Below are positions 29,101 through 40,948 of a stretch of DNA of 64,000 nt, piece by piece. The position numbers and the translations under genes were made by a program. The notes beneath the pieces are model-generated. The model saw only the letters and a program-made list of their open reading frames with translations. It had not been told where the DNA came from and did not search any database. Within the stretch, counting starts at the first letter, position 1, and the number at the start of each line of letters is the position of its first letter. The stretch comes from Cardinalis cardinalis. Taxonomy: Eukaryota; Chordata; Aves; Passeriformes; Cardinalidae. Location of the stretch: positions 333,874 through 397,873 of the forward strand of contig JACDOX010000230.1 in assembly GCA_014549065.1 (NCBI GenBank). Direction: 5' to 3'.

Positions 29101-31009
29101 ACAAGGCAATTTAGCAAGCCTTATTGAAAATAGAAATTAGGCTGTTTCACTAAGTGATGCTGCATACTCCCAGCAATACACTAAAACAAGAGAGCAANAT
29201 TTGGCTGTAATAAACATTGCAGAATCCAAAAGATAAAAAAAGGGAAGAAATTCACTTGTACAAGGCATAAGTTTGTTTCATTTGCAATATCTATTCTTAT
29301 TTAAACCAAGAAAAGATTAAATGATTAAAAAGTAGATCCTGACACATCGCTATGAATAGATTAACTATGCACCTTTTTTTCCTGTTATATGCTTAATTTG
29401 TTTTATATGAAGTCACATATTTATGACTTAGCCGTATGAAGTCTAGTCGAAGATATGTCTCCTCGTATAGCCTTTTCCCTTGATTTTTTTAGGAATGTAA
29501 GAAGGAAGCAAGACAATCACAAGCATTTGAGCTTATGNAAAAAAGTTTTAAGGCCAAATGTACTTTGCCATTTCAGGCAAAGCTAGGCCAAAAGTACTAG
29601 ACCAGAAACTATAAAGCAAATGCTTTGCTACATCAACTCTTTTAATCATATTTCTACTTTTTTCACTCTGAAACTGGAAACATACACATGGTTCCATGCA
29701 GTTGCTTTTTACTGACTTTTAACCAAAAGGACAAGGATAGGAGGCAATTCTGAAATGCTGTCTGAATAGCCCTCTGTGTGTTTTGAATTAATCCAAATAA
29801 ATCACATGAAAGCCTGAATGTTCTGGAAATTCATGCTGAGATATAGATTATTAAACTCTCAGTTCTGGTTCAGGCATTACTAAGGAGAATATTTCACATG
29901 CCATTTTAAAGCTGACTTGTATTTTAAGAGAAATAAGCTAGTTATTTCCTTCTCTGGTAGCAAGAAACAAAGCAAAATAGCAAAACAGATTGCAAAATAG
30001 TTGGTATAAGCAATAACAACTAAATAATCATCAGAGCACAATTCATTATTAAAGATATATGCAGATGACATATTTTTCTACCTTTAGATTCAGTTCCAGG
30101 TGGGTCTGAAGTATTTTGAAATTTCCTGCCATGGGAGCAACAAATAAATATGTTTATAAACATATGAAGGCTTCACTAATCATACAAATTTGAGGAGGGA
30201 AAATTCAGGAATTACTACAGGAGATCTCAAAACCTCATGNGGAAAAATATAATCAAATTTTCATNACAAAATTGAACATTAAAACCAAACTCTGAGCTAC
30301 TCATTGTTCTTGGTGGCCTTCTCTTCAGGACTTTCAAACACCAGAGGGCCGCATCCAAGCTATTAGACCTTGGGAGAGAATATAAATATAANCTCTTAGG
30401 GAACAAATTGTAGAACAGGCTCCACTAAAAAAGCATATATGCCTAATGTCCAGAGCTATGTATCAGTGTGATACCCTTTCTGTCATTTCATTTGAGAATG
30501 GAGAAACAATTTAACAAACTGCTATGATTAAAAGCTTCTTTGAGAAGTTCCATGAAGCATTTTACCATCAGCACTGTACTTATGAATACCCAGTATTCTG
30601 TGGTTCATTTGTCACAGTTTTCAGGGAAAAAGACAGGGAGTATAAATCCTAAAGGAATAAATGCTACATTGGGTTGTTTATTTGTTTATTTATTTATTTG
30701 ACCAGGGGCTCAGCAGAAGATTTCATTTCAGTACAGTGGGATTTCAAGTTGGCAGCCACTTCACATGTACTACCACGAATCCTAAAAATGTCAGTGTTGA
30801 AACTGCTAAAATATTCATTATTTTCTCTAACTTTTCACTTGAATTTCTTTGTTACTTGAGTGTTTCAAAGTATCAAAAGCAATACTAAGTTTTTAAAAAC
30901 TGTTCCTGCAACTTGTTCCTGGTANAACTGAAGCTACATCTGGATCCCAGATGAGTGAAACTGTTAACAATACTTATAAAGAACATAATAGTTAGACACA
31001 TGGGGTACT
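20146..31009 (+). other. CDH9: CDH9 intron 1, middle part
   Basis: This is about 10.9 kb of AT-rich intronic sequence without a gene I can support. It holds a TG/TA dinucleotide repeat at 21,271-21,300, a short AT repeat near 27,275-27,290, an A-run near 20,910 and TTTA-type repeats near 30,675-30,700. Moderately GC-rich stretches at about 21,400-22,050 and 23,300-23,450 may be eroded repeats but match nothing I recognise. All open frames here are short. Confidence 0.5.
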
Positions 31010-31473
31010 GGAGAAAAGTCAGTGTAGCTCTTCAATAGGAAAGTCCTGCCTCACAGACCTATTCAAGTTCTCTGAGGCGTCATTGAGCATATGGGTATCT
31101 TTGATCTCTTTGATATGATGGAGTTCTGCTTCCAGAAGGCTTTTGACAGGGTGACTCACCAAATGTTCTTAAGTGCCCATGAGCTATAAGTGAAGGTCCC
31201 TGCATACATCAGTAAAGGATTATATAGNAATTATTTTAATTAAAGTTATTTTAATTTCATTAATAAATAATAATATTTTTAAAAAGAGTATCTATTTAAT
31301 TGATTTAATGACAGAAACTGGCAGGGAGAAGTAAATAATGAGTTTCGACATTGAAATGTCTGTTTCAGTGTTCCACAGGGACCTGTACTAGAGCCAGTAC
31401 TGCACATACCCATAAATAAACTGAAAGCAGGTTTGAATATCAAGGTGAAAATCGTCGCAAGTGACATTCAGCA
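31010..31473 (+). mobile_element. Ancient CR1-type LINE, reverse-transcriptase segment (part 1)
   Basis: This is a degraded LINE in + orientation. Around 31,130-31,170 the translation reads FQKAFDRVTHQM, which corresponds to the RT motif FxKAFDxVxH. Around 31,370-31,430 the bases GTTCCACAGGGACCTGTACT encode VPQGPVLEPVL, matching the VPQGSVLGP motif of CR1/L2 reverse transcriptases. Stops and frameshifts show it is long dead. It is broken off at about 31,474 by an LTR. It probably belongs to the same insertion as the CR1 3' part at 32,400-33,125. Confidence 0.75.
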
Positions 31474-32050
31474 TGTGCTGGGATTAAATTNATTTTCTTC
31501 ACAATGGCTAGNATGGAACTGTGTTTTGGATTTGTGGTGGAAACAGTGTTGGTAATGCCAAAAAATTTTCATTCCTGCTGAGCAGGGCTTACACNGGGCT
31601 NAGGCCATTTCTGCTCCTCACAGCTCCCCAGCAGTGAGCAGGCTGGAGGCGCACAACAAGCTGGAAGGGGTCACAGCCAGAATAGCTGACCTCAACTGAC
31701 CCAAGGGTTATTCCAGATCATATGGCACCATGCTCAAGATACAAAACTGGGCGGAGAAAAAGGATGTTTGGCATAAAGTAGTTTGTCCTCCCAAGTAACC
31801 ATTAAATGTGGTGAGATGGAGACGGCTCTCCTGGAGATGGCTGAACACCTGCCTGCCCATGGGAAGCAGTGAATGAATTCCTTGTTTTTTGTTTTTTTTT
31901 TTGTATGTAGCTTTTTTTTTTACCTAGTAAACTGGGTTTNTCTCAACCCATGAGTTTTCTCACTTTTGTACTTCTGGATCTCATCCCTGTTCTAATTGTG
32001 AGTGAGTGGCTGTGTGAGGCTTAGCTTCCACCTGGGGATAAACCACNACA
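31474..32050 (+). mobile_element. Solo LTR of an avian endogenous retrovirus (ERVL-type, TguLTR5-like)
   Basis: This is a single long terminal repeat of about 577 bases with no internal retroviral genes beside it. It starts TGTGCTGGGAT and ends near AAACCACNACA, giving TG...CA ends. Landmarks in order are GTGTTTTGGATTTG (31,520s), CTGCTGAGCAGGGCTTACAC (31,575s), CAGCTGACC, CATATGGCACCATGCTCA (about 31,720), CACCTGCCTGCCCATGGG (about 31,850), and the R/U5-like stretch AACTGGGTTT then CTCAACCCATGAGTTTTCTC (31,930s-31,960s). TAGTAAA replaces the expected ATTAAA polyadenylation signal. No clear target-site duplication is visible. The family name is from memory of bird repeats, while the LTR nature is well supported. 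Confidence 0.85.
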
Positions 32051-33125
32051 ACAGACCATAATAAAGCCAAATGAGTGTGCAAAGGAATCTTATGACTATA
32101 GTTATACTAACATACTTCAACTCTGAAACTTTGTAATGTACTTTGTCCATAAATTTTCAATGCAATTATAGACTCCAACATTATTTTATCTTGTACCAGC
32201 TGTCACTCTCCCAGAAAACTCCCATNATGAAATTTGATAGACATTATGGATGTGGTAGACATGNTTTGCACTGAGATAGGGAGAGAAGAAGGANGTTTAA
32301 CCANTGATTTGAGCCTTGCTATGTCAACAAAACTCTACCTTACAATGGTCTAATAGCTACAGGAGTTTGACATACCTACGTTTGAAGTATACAATACAGT
32401 GAGCGGACACCCAAATGATACATGATGGCACAAATTCTTATGAAACTACGTGAAATCACACACAAGGTAAAACCCAGACTATACATTTAAAATAATAAAT
32501 TNTTACTACTGCCATTGGGGAATAACNNCATAATGTGACAGGAGATAATACAGGAAAACTTTAGCCCAGGGCTGTGTGGTCAATAAAAAAGCAAGGTATG
32601 ACATATGTCATGATGAAATTAAGTAGAGAAGGTGATTAAGCTGCTGTTTATAAGTGCATGAAGCAACAAATTATGATTGCTGATCTCAAGAGATATTAAA
32701 AAAAGCCAAACCAAAAACAAAAAACAACAACCAGAAGAGATTCAGAGGAAAGCTACAGGTGCAATCGAAAATCTGGCACAACTTCCATACAATAAATGAT
32801 TAAGCAGGAAGTCCCAGAGCTTTCCGTCTTGGAAAAATGACAGCTGAGGGAGAAACTGATGTAAGTCCATACATTCATCAGTAGCAAAAAGAGTGGAGAG
32901 GGAATAACTGTTTTCCATGACTTTGAATGACGGTACTCGTTGTCTAATGAAGATGTCATTTACAACGTTCAAAAACAAACAAAAAAGGTTTGTTCTTTTC
33001 ACAGGACTGGTAAATATGAGTCTCTTTGCAGAATATTGTTTCTCTGAGACACATATATGCTTTCAAAGTAAACTTTGAAAAAGTCATGGCAAAGAGAATC
33101 TATGGGGGACTACTACCTTATGTTT
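32051..33125 (+). mobile_element. Ancient CR1-type LINE, C-terminal segment (part 2)
   Basis: This + strand sequence resembles the 3' half of an old amniote CR1. Recognisable blocks are CTGTTTATAAGTGCATGAAGCA (about 32,643-32,664), GAAGAGATTCAGAGGAAAGC (32,734-32,753), the CTTCCATACAATAAATGATT stretch (about 32,780) and CAGCTGAGGGAGAAACTGAT (about 32,840). GTTCAAAAACAAACAAAAAA (about 32,968) and GAAAAAGTCATGGCAAAGAG (about 33,077) follow in the order expected for the element. The first roughly 350 bases after the LTR (32,051-32,400) are not clearly assignable. The copy is heavily diverged, and all frames are broken. Confidence 0.75.
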
Positions 33126-34279
33126 GGGGACTAAGAACAGAGTAAAACTATTATATGTTTCTCCACACTTAGGTGTTATCATGAGCGTCTGCTTGTTGAA
33201 TATATACTTATTTGTACTGTCAGGTTACTAACAAAATAGGCACTACTTTATTGCGCTCATTTTGAATTTATTCCTGTTTCACGTTTGTTTTTCATTAAAA
33301 TGACATCTGAGTGAAAGATTTTTTTGGGTTTTTTTAGGGGAATGCTTTTAATTTTTNAGAAGAGATTCAGACCTAGAAATAAGAAAAAGGAAAGTTATCA
33401 AAATTTATATTTCTAAAATTTATATTATTATCTATTTTATTCTTGCAAGTGAAAGAATTACCATTTGTAGGTATTTTAAAGCGTGTGTTATGGAAATATA
33501 GGATAAACCTCAGCTGCATCAAACTCCTTTCAGACNACCTGAGATAAACCAATAGCAAAAAATTATGTTAAGGTTATGCATTATTTCTGTGTATGAANTC
33601 CCATGCTTGCAAAAATCCTACTAAGCTCTGAGAATAAGACTTTAGATTTTGTGATCCCATTGGAGACAGCAGAAGGGCATAAAGGAGGCTGACCTCTAAT
33701 AAATGACAGCATTCAGCAGCTGCTCAATTCCCTGAGGAAGGAAGCAGCAACAATGGGCTACAATTACATTCTGAATTTGCTAACCACCTTTAATTGGTCA
33801 GCAACTCAGTTTTTGCAGTCCAGAGAAGCGAACGCATAAACCCTTGCAGGCAGCAATTAAGTCCTTCTCTATAGGAACAAGATTTCCTATGACTCAGATG
33901 TACATGAACAAACAAAAAAAGAATGTCAGAGATTGAAGTTTTTAAAAAGACCTTGAAATACTAGCTTGGAGATATCTTTATTCTGAGAAATTCTGGCTTG
34001 TGTAAACCTCTTGTGCCATTATACAAGCTGTAGACTCAGGAAGTTTAGCAAGCTCGTTGTGGTACATGCCATGCTCAGGAGATATGCAGAGACAGGAGGC
34101 ACCAGATGTGGAATCTCAGTATGCTTCGCTAGGAGCTTGATGTGTGACCAGAGCAGGCTGATACATAATGAAGCAGGAAGAAAAGGAAATTTAGAGAAAG
34201 TGTGTAGTCCCAGTTATCAGGAGAACNGTCAAATCCTGTCATTAACAGTGCTGCCATAGATGAATCTCATCTGTTTCAT
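33126..34279 (+). other. CDH9: CDH9 intron 1, after the CR1
   Basis: This is AT-rich sequence with no recognisable exon. An interval near 33,640-33,860 is somewhat richer in GC and CAGC motifs. An 82-codon frame at 34,011-34,259 has no features that I recognise. Confidence 0.5.
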
Positions 34280-34342
34280 NNNNNNNNNNNNNNNNNNNNN
34301 NNNNNNNNNNNNNNNNNNNNNNNNNNNNNNNNNNNNNNNNNN
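34280..34342. other. Assembly gap (63 Ns) followed by poly(A)-rich tract
   Basis: A run of 63 Ns is followed directly by 14 A residues and further A-rich sequence to about 34,430. The gap probably hides a homopolymer, possibly the poly(A) tail of a retrocopy, but no source gene is recognisable upstream. Confidence 0.95.
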
Positions 34343-37300
34343 AAAAAAAAAAAAAACAAAAACAAGAAAACAAGAAAACCCCAACTCCTGAAAAACCCAA
34401 TCCTCAAAAACACAACAAAAATAAATGCCTTAATTTAGACACCTACAGGGTCTCAATGTCAAAGTACAGACAACCAGGTTATGAGTGACAAAATGTGAAA
34501 CAATCTTAANCNGGAGGAAAAGAGAAAAAAATTTGCTTTGATGATAGCACTTACTTTTCCTCTTATTTCTAAAGGCTGTTCTTTAAAACCACGAATGTGA
34601 TGAATGTGTTGCATTTGTAAATAAGGTGTGNCATAAAAACTTGTAATGCAGCTTCATTATATGATAAGAGTGAAATGTGTTCCCTGTGGAGAAAAATCAA
34701 TACTAAAGATCAAAGGAATATCTTCAAAAGTTCTTGCTGTAANGGTTTACAAGTGCTAAATTTCCTTGTTCTCCTCATGTTGATGAAAAGGAGATCCTGT
34801 AAAAATGTTCATTATTGGAGAAAAAAATCATTTTTTTTTCCAATGAGAAAATATATATTTCACATGTATATTCCAGTAGCCTGCCTGGAAGCAGATATTT
34901 TAAAAGTCTCTTTTAGCTTCATTTAATACTATTGCTAAGAATTGAGAGGCCCTTTTACATGATGGGTTGGGAATACTGCAGGCTTCATTCTCAGCTCAGG
35001 GAAGGATGGTTGGGCAACAAACCGTCTAGAAAAAGTTTCATCNGCTCCTCAGAAGATACTTGTTCCAGAGAGGGGCAGATGGTATTTGCATTGCCGAGGG
35101 AGAGTTGCTTCAAACCACAGCTTGGTTTTTGCACAATTCTGCCAATGGGATTTGTCCAAATATGAATCAACATTCTTGCCAGATCCACCCACCCAGGGGA
35201 TTTGAATTGCTCACTGTGAGTGCTATTGAGAAGGTGACTCCAGCCATGATGAGGTGAATTTGGACCTGTATCTCCAATTTAGATACCCAAGAGTCTGGAA
35301 AAACTCTAAAATAAAAGCCAACTCTCTNTTGTCACAGCAAGAGAAATGTTTTTTCTTAATGCACCTACAAACCATAGATTCGTTCGCCTAAAGACATTAA
35401 CTCGACAGACATTCCAATACAAATTGTTGTTAGTTCAAATTCCCTATTATTTTACTAGTATGACTCATGTAGCTAAGGGATTCTGCACTGGTGTCCCAGA
35501 AATAAAGAATTGCCTTCAGCTGTTTCCTGGCAAAATTTTCAAATCAGCTTCACTGTATTCAATGGTGAACAGATAAGCAACCCAGTAGGCAAAAAACAGT
35601 TCTGAAAGTCTATTCTAGAAGNTTTGCAGTGGGAGATGGTGGGTGGGAAAGTGTTTCTTTAGTGTGGCCCATGTTTCTGTGCCTGAAGAGGATCTGAGTT
35701 CTTATACTCAAAGATGGGTGCTCATCACTTAAAAAACCTGTCCCTTAAGCTTTGGGGATCCCTCAAACCCTGTTTCAGCTCTCCTAGAAATAATTTCTTG
35801 ATTACCTCAAGTTTAGTCCAAATGCACATTGGTTGTTTACTTTTAATCTTTTCATCTTTCTTTATCCATGAATAGAAAGAGGGAAGAAAAAAAGCTTTTG
35901 GGCAGAAGAATGCTAAAACATAATGCTTTTTTTAGAAAATTATACATCCAGAGACTAAATTCATGTCTGCAGTATGACTGCATTCAGAGAATTTGAGTGC
36001 TGCAGCCAGAGGGAAGCATGTGTATGCATCCTGGGATATCTTTAATTGGTTGGAGANGTGATAAAAGTGAACCTACAGTGGCACAGATACAGCCTCTTCC
36101 TAAATCTTGGTATTATCGGTGCCAGTGTGCTGTTTATAGCACAGCCTTTTTTTGCTGCAGATTCACCATTCTTAGTGCTCAATCTAGGTAGNTTAAAGTT
36201 GCATTCAGATATGCTGTTTTCCAAAAAAGGCTGACAAAGCCAATGAGACTGCTTCCATGCATGCAGCTACACAAGATNTATATTCACTATATCTGTTAAA
36301 ATTACATACTTAGTTTTACAGATTGTTTGGATCATCCTTAACATTAGTTACATCTTTCTTTTTTAGAGATAGGAGTCCAAAATGAAGCACCGCTGCTGCA
36401 GTTAACTCNGCTATTTTTAGCTAGTTTTGCACCAGATCTTTTTCTTTTAGAACACAAATTTTTCTTCACTGTTAACAAATGAAACAGACTAATGTGGGAT
36501 ACATTCTCAAGTTGCCGAAGGTTAGCTTTTCTTCGTGTCACGCTTAAGAGTGACTGTGCTGCACTAATTAAAAACATTACCATGGCAATTGCTATAGAAA
36601 CATTTAAATTGGCATCATCAGTAACAAATCCGTGCTATTGATCCCAGCAAGGCTTATTTCAGACTACACCTGAAGAATCTAAATAGAATATTTTGCATTC
36701 AAAAGGACTTCAAGAGATAAATTTTTTCCAGTTGTTACTGTGCTCAGGAGAATAATGTTTTTCATACAGAGATTATTCATTTACCTGGAGCTGTTGTAGG
36801 ATTCTGATACCAAAGTTCTTACTGCAAGGAGAGACTGCAATAGTTCTATGCTACATCATATTTTCCTCAAACCATACGAATGAAAAAATATTTATGACCT
36901 CCACTCAGATCCACCGTTTTGCAAAATGAGGAAGAAAAGCAGGTTCTCANAAATTTTTAGCATTAACATGTTTAACACATTAATGCCCCATCTTAAAAGA
37001 AGTTTCCAAGATAACTAGAAAGAAAATAATTTTCTATTGCTTGATAAAAACAAGTAGTTGACATTTTACTGATTAAATGATGGGAGCAGAAATAAAGTGA
37101 GAAGAGATTGCATGTAGAATATTGATCGGTTGCTTGGAAAAAAATAAATTTTTCTCTAAAGATCATTGGTCCTCTTAGAGGAAAAATCAAATTAGATGTT
37201 TATCTAATTTCTAATGTTCAGTAGACACATTGACCCAGAANAATAAGTACTTCTTTACACCTAAAAGCTCCAGTTATCTCAAAAATAAAAAGCAGGAAAG

Positions 37301-40300
37301 CATGGGCTGTAGCTTAATTTTTTTGGTTTTGTTCTTGCTTCATTCTTCTTGACATTAAGGATGCTNCCTTTTGACTATGTAGTAAAGTCCTACTAATTAT
37401 CAAGGAAATCAGTAGAGGGCAGCGCTACACAGAAAACCACATGTTTAAAGCAATCTCAGTTTAACTTCTGCCCTGGCTGGGACAAAGTATGGGAAACTAG
37501 ATTCCTTTGAGAAAAAGACCTCTGTGAAAAATTGGTGTAAGCAAAGAGATAATTTCTTCTATCAGGGTCAGAACATCTGTGCATGGTGCACTGAGTTCCT
37601 TTGAATGGAAAAGTTGGTCTTACTTTTCCAGACCATACCAGAATCCTTTGTTTCAGCATTAAACTCCACCTTCTGAGTCTACGGAGCACAGCTCCTGACC
37701 CGCTTGAACAGTTGACATGAGATAAGATGCATAAGCCAAGGACAACTTTGAAGTAGTTCTCTGAGTACAAGGAAAAGAGTAGCATAAACCCCTGCTGTAT
37801 TTAAATGAGTGGGGCAAATAGTCTTTGGACAGAAAGAAATGAGGGCAATTTCAGGAAATTAAAAATGTGCAGTTTTAAAATAACAAAAATTAAGCTCTTG
37901 AAATTTTATTTACATTTTAAATTATCACCAGACNGAACATGCAATCATACATCTTTAGAAGGACAAATGAAAATATATTGATGTCACCCACCCTTCTCAG
38001 TTACAAAAAAAAGTAAAATCAAAGTAGACTAAATCATCTGAGTGTTAGATTTGTCTAGGTTTTGAATTAAGGACATTTTGAAGCAAAAATTTTAACTTTT
38101 TGGCATTTTATAATAACATCTTTTTTACAGCAGTCTTTCAAGACTTATAGGTTTTAGAAGAACACTTTTAGTATTTTTAATAATTGTATGGATTCAACTA
38201 TGCATAGAAATTTCACCAAATATGCATATTATTTTTAGGAATTTTTGCTTGGTTTATGGCTGGTTATGTCTTACTGCAGAAAAGATGGTTGGGCCCAACC
38301 AATTAGAGAAATAAATCAGTCATGACCTTAAGTATATAAAAACACAATCTTTATCAGAATAGTTACATTACAACACATCATTCATATCAAGTCAAAAGGA
38401 ATCAAATCCAAAATTTGATTAATATAAACTTTTGAATATAATAATTTAGAATGTACAGAAGAAGATTCTTGAGATACAGTCCAAATGCAAGAGCAAAGGA
38501 AAGAGCACTATTTGAGGACACATCAAGCAAGAATATCTCCAGAAGAGATAAGAGACTCAGGAAGAGTCACTGGACAAAGTTGATTAGCTGATTTCTGAAT
38601 ACAGTATTTCTGAAGGTTCCTGTTGCTGCCTACTTTCATTCTACAGTACCTTAAGCAGGATCTAATCTACAAAGCATGAGGAGGCCCTTCAATCTGCCTC
38701 AGATGATTCAGTGGAAAGGATTTGAAGTACAAACAATGATGTCTTAAGCTCTACATTAATAAATAGCTTTATTCAGTGATAAAACCTACTTCAGTCTAGT
38801 ATTCTACAAGGAATTCAACTCATCAAACTTAAACATGGATGGAAGATTGGCTGACTTCAGGGTTTTTTTTCTTTTGATCTGCATCCAGTAAATTTCAATC
38901 ACAAGACAGGATCATCATGTACTAAACACGTTCTTCAGTTAATGTCAAAATTTACTGGTATTAAATTAACCACAGAAGAGTTGCNCTTTGCCCGTCTGCC
39001 TACAGCAGTAACATACTGAGCATTACAAGGGAGAAAACCGGAATTCAAATAAAACACATTTATGAATGTATGCTAAGATCTATGTACCTTCATGATTTTA
39101 TGCAAATTAATTTACTTAGTGCTTTGATTCTTCAATTAAAATAAAAAGCAAAAGAAAACAACTTTTCCTGCATGATATACATGATCTTCTTTATAAATAT
39201 GACACCTATTAAGAAGCTTTCTTTTTGTTTTCTAATGTGATCTTAGAAAGTGATAAATATTCCAAGCCTTCACTTCTTGNTCACCTAAAACTCTTTTTGA
39301 AGTTACTAAAATGCTTATACTTTGATCCTCCTTCAGAATTGCTGGTTAAGACACTGAGACCATGCAGAATATCATCATTTTAAGACAATTTCACACAAGG
39401 GCACAATTCCAGTAATTTAATCATTAAGGCCTTTAGAGTACAATTCAAAAAATGTTTTCCATTAAATAGTCTTTGTTCTCAACTGACTAATAATTTTCAC
39501 AAAAAGCATTTTATTTCCAAAATGAACTTTTGTACAGAAAAGGTTACCTTCCCATCTTCCATAAAAATCCCAAACACATAAACAGAGTGAAAATAGTCAT
39601 TGGTAATGTTGGGTTGTAAAAGAAAGGGGGATAATTTTGCATGCCTTTTTTTGAATTTCAAAATATCTGAGTGTTGTGACCTCACACTACTATCACTGTT
39701 AGTGGACCAGAACTCTCAAAGAAAATGTACCTTTGCTTCTGAATTGTTTTTCTATGATTTCTGTAATATACAATGACAGCTCAGCTAAAGAGATCCTAAA
39801 GCAAAACTAGAATTATTGTGAAAAAGTTTATGGAAAACACTGGGACATCAGGCACTTCAGTTGCACTGCCAGATAAAGAGTATGAGATTGATTTTGTTTG
39901 AANAAATATTGCTTACAAGCTTCACAGAAAATATTGGAGTAATTTTCAGAAAAATATTAATTACAGTAAGGTTCTATATAATGAAAATTGCCATTCATTC
40001 AGACTGATTCAGGGAAAAAAGAAATACATTCCAAATGGAGAATTCTTTTCCGAATACAGAGTTATATTAACCCCAACGACATTCCCATGAACCCACAGTT
40101 GTCTAACAAGTACATTTTGTTCTTNTTTAAAAAATCTGTGGAGGGCATCAATAATACTTAACAAATTTCTTTTTATTACTTTCTTTCTGCAGAAATAGAA
40201 GATCCNCTGGACAATTGGGGGCTAGCAAAGGGGAAGAATGGGATGTATTAACCACAAAGTAACAGAGAATTTAGATTTGCAGACAGGTCTGAACAGATAC

Positions 40301-40632
40301 TAAGGGAAGATAGTGTCAGGCTGAGGTGGAAGAGATTAGGTTGGAAGATTTCTTATTTGGGCTCTTTCCTTGTGTCAGGATGCTGCTGGTAGCTAAAGCT
40401 TTCAGAGAAAGTATTTTACTCAGCTTGTGTTTTAAATTATTGTCTATGTACTGTGTGAGTGAACTAGTATGAGATGAAAAAAGACACTAAAGAACTTAAC
40501 ATAAAACTCTCTGAGTAATTTTCATGGTTATTCATTCCCATGGGTTATTGTTGGGATCACTAGACTGTGTTCCTGTTTCCTTAGGGAAAAGAGTTATTGC
40601 AACTTACACAAACACTTTTCTCTGTCCCCTAG
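34343..40632 (+). other. CDH9: CDH9 intron 1, last part
   Basis: This is intronic sequence up to the acceptor at 40,631-40,632, where a pyrimidine-rich stretch CACTTTTCTCTGTCCCCTAG precedes exon 2. GC-richer blocks at about 34,950-35,250, 36,000-36,220 and 37,440-37,790 contain moderately long open frames but no motif that I can name. They may be old repeats or conserved non-coding DNA. A 16-bp perfect palindrome, TGGTTGGGCCCAACCA, lies at 38,286-38,301. Confidence 0.5.
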
Positions 40633-40720
40633 GTTTTTCTTACAAAAGGAATATAACATTTGAAAAATTTGTTCTGGTGAATTATTAGAGGAGTGGAGGC
40701 TAACAGCNTCTCTGGAAATG
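40633..40720 (+). other. CDH9: CDH9 exon 2, 5' UTR part
   Basis: Exon 2 begins after the acceptor CCCCTAG, with AG at 40,631-40,632. The 85 bases before the first ATG (40,718) contain no other ATG. The first of two tandem ATGs (40,718-40,720) has G at -3. The second (40,721) has A at -3 and aligns with the usual start of the family (MRT...), so I treat the first as an optional extra methionine. Confidence 0.8.
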
Positions 40721-40948
40721 ATGAGGACTCACTCNTTTCTGACAGTTTTGCTTTGGAGCTCTGTGTTTTCTGTGGTTCATATGACGCCNTCCCAAAAAAG
40801 GACTAACAAGCACTCACACAGCGAAAGGATAACAGGATTGTCTGAGAATGATGGAAAAACACTGCACCGCACCAAGCGTGGTTGGATGTGGAATCAATTT
40901 TTCTTGCTGGAGGAATACACAGGTCCAGATACTCAATATGTGGGCAAG
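40721..40948 (+). CDS. CDH9: CDH9 coding exon 2: signal peptide, propeptide, start of EC1
   Basis: This is the N-terminal coding exon of a type II classical cadherin, a calcium-dependent adhesion receptor of the plasma membrane that acts mainly in neurons. It holds 76 codons (77 if the ATG at 40,718 is used; numbering below counts from that one). Residues about 7-22 form a hydrophobic signal peptide (FLTVLLWSSVFSVV). A short propeptide ends at RTKR (51-54), a furin-type cleavage site. The mature chain then starts GWMWNQFFLLEEY. Trp2 and Trp4 of this segment are the pair swapped between partners in type II cadherins. The exon ends after ...QYVGK in phase 0 at donor AAG/GTAAGC. RTKRGWMWNQFF, with TGPDTQYVGK and the exon 3 sequence, points to CDH9 rather than CDH6 or CDH10. 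Ns at residues 6 (TCN) and 24 (CCN) still specify Ser and Pro. Confidence 0.93.

Noticed and set aside
31474..32050. A possible complete endogenous retrovirus
   Set aside because: Only one LTR is present, and no gag, pol or env remnants or second LTR lie next to it.
38286..38301. 16-bp perfect palindrome TGGTTGGGCCCAACCA
   Set aside because: Single short palindromes of this size are expected occasionally in tens of kilobases, and no partner features are nearby.
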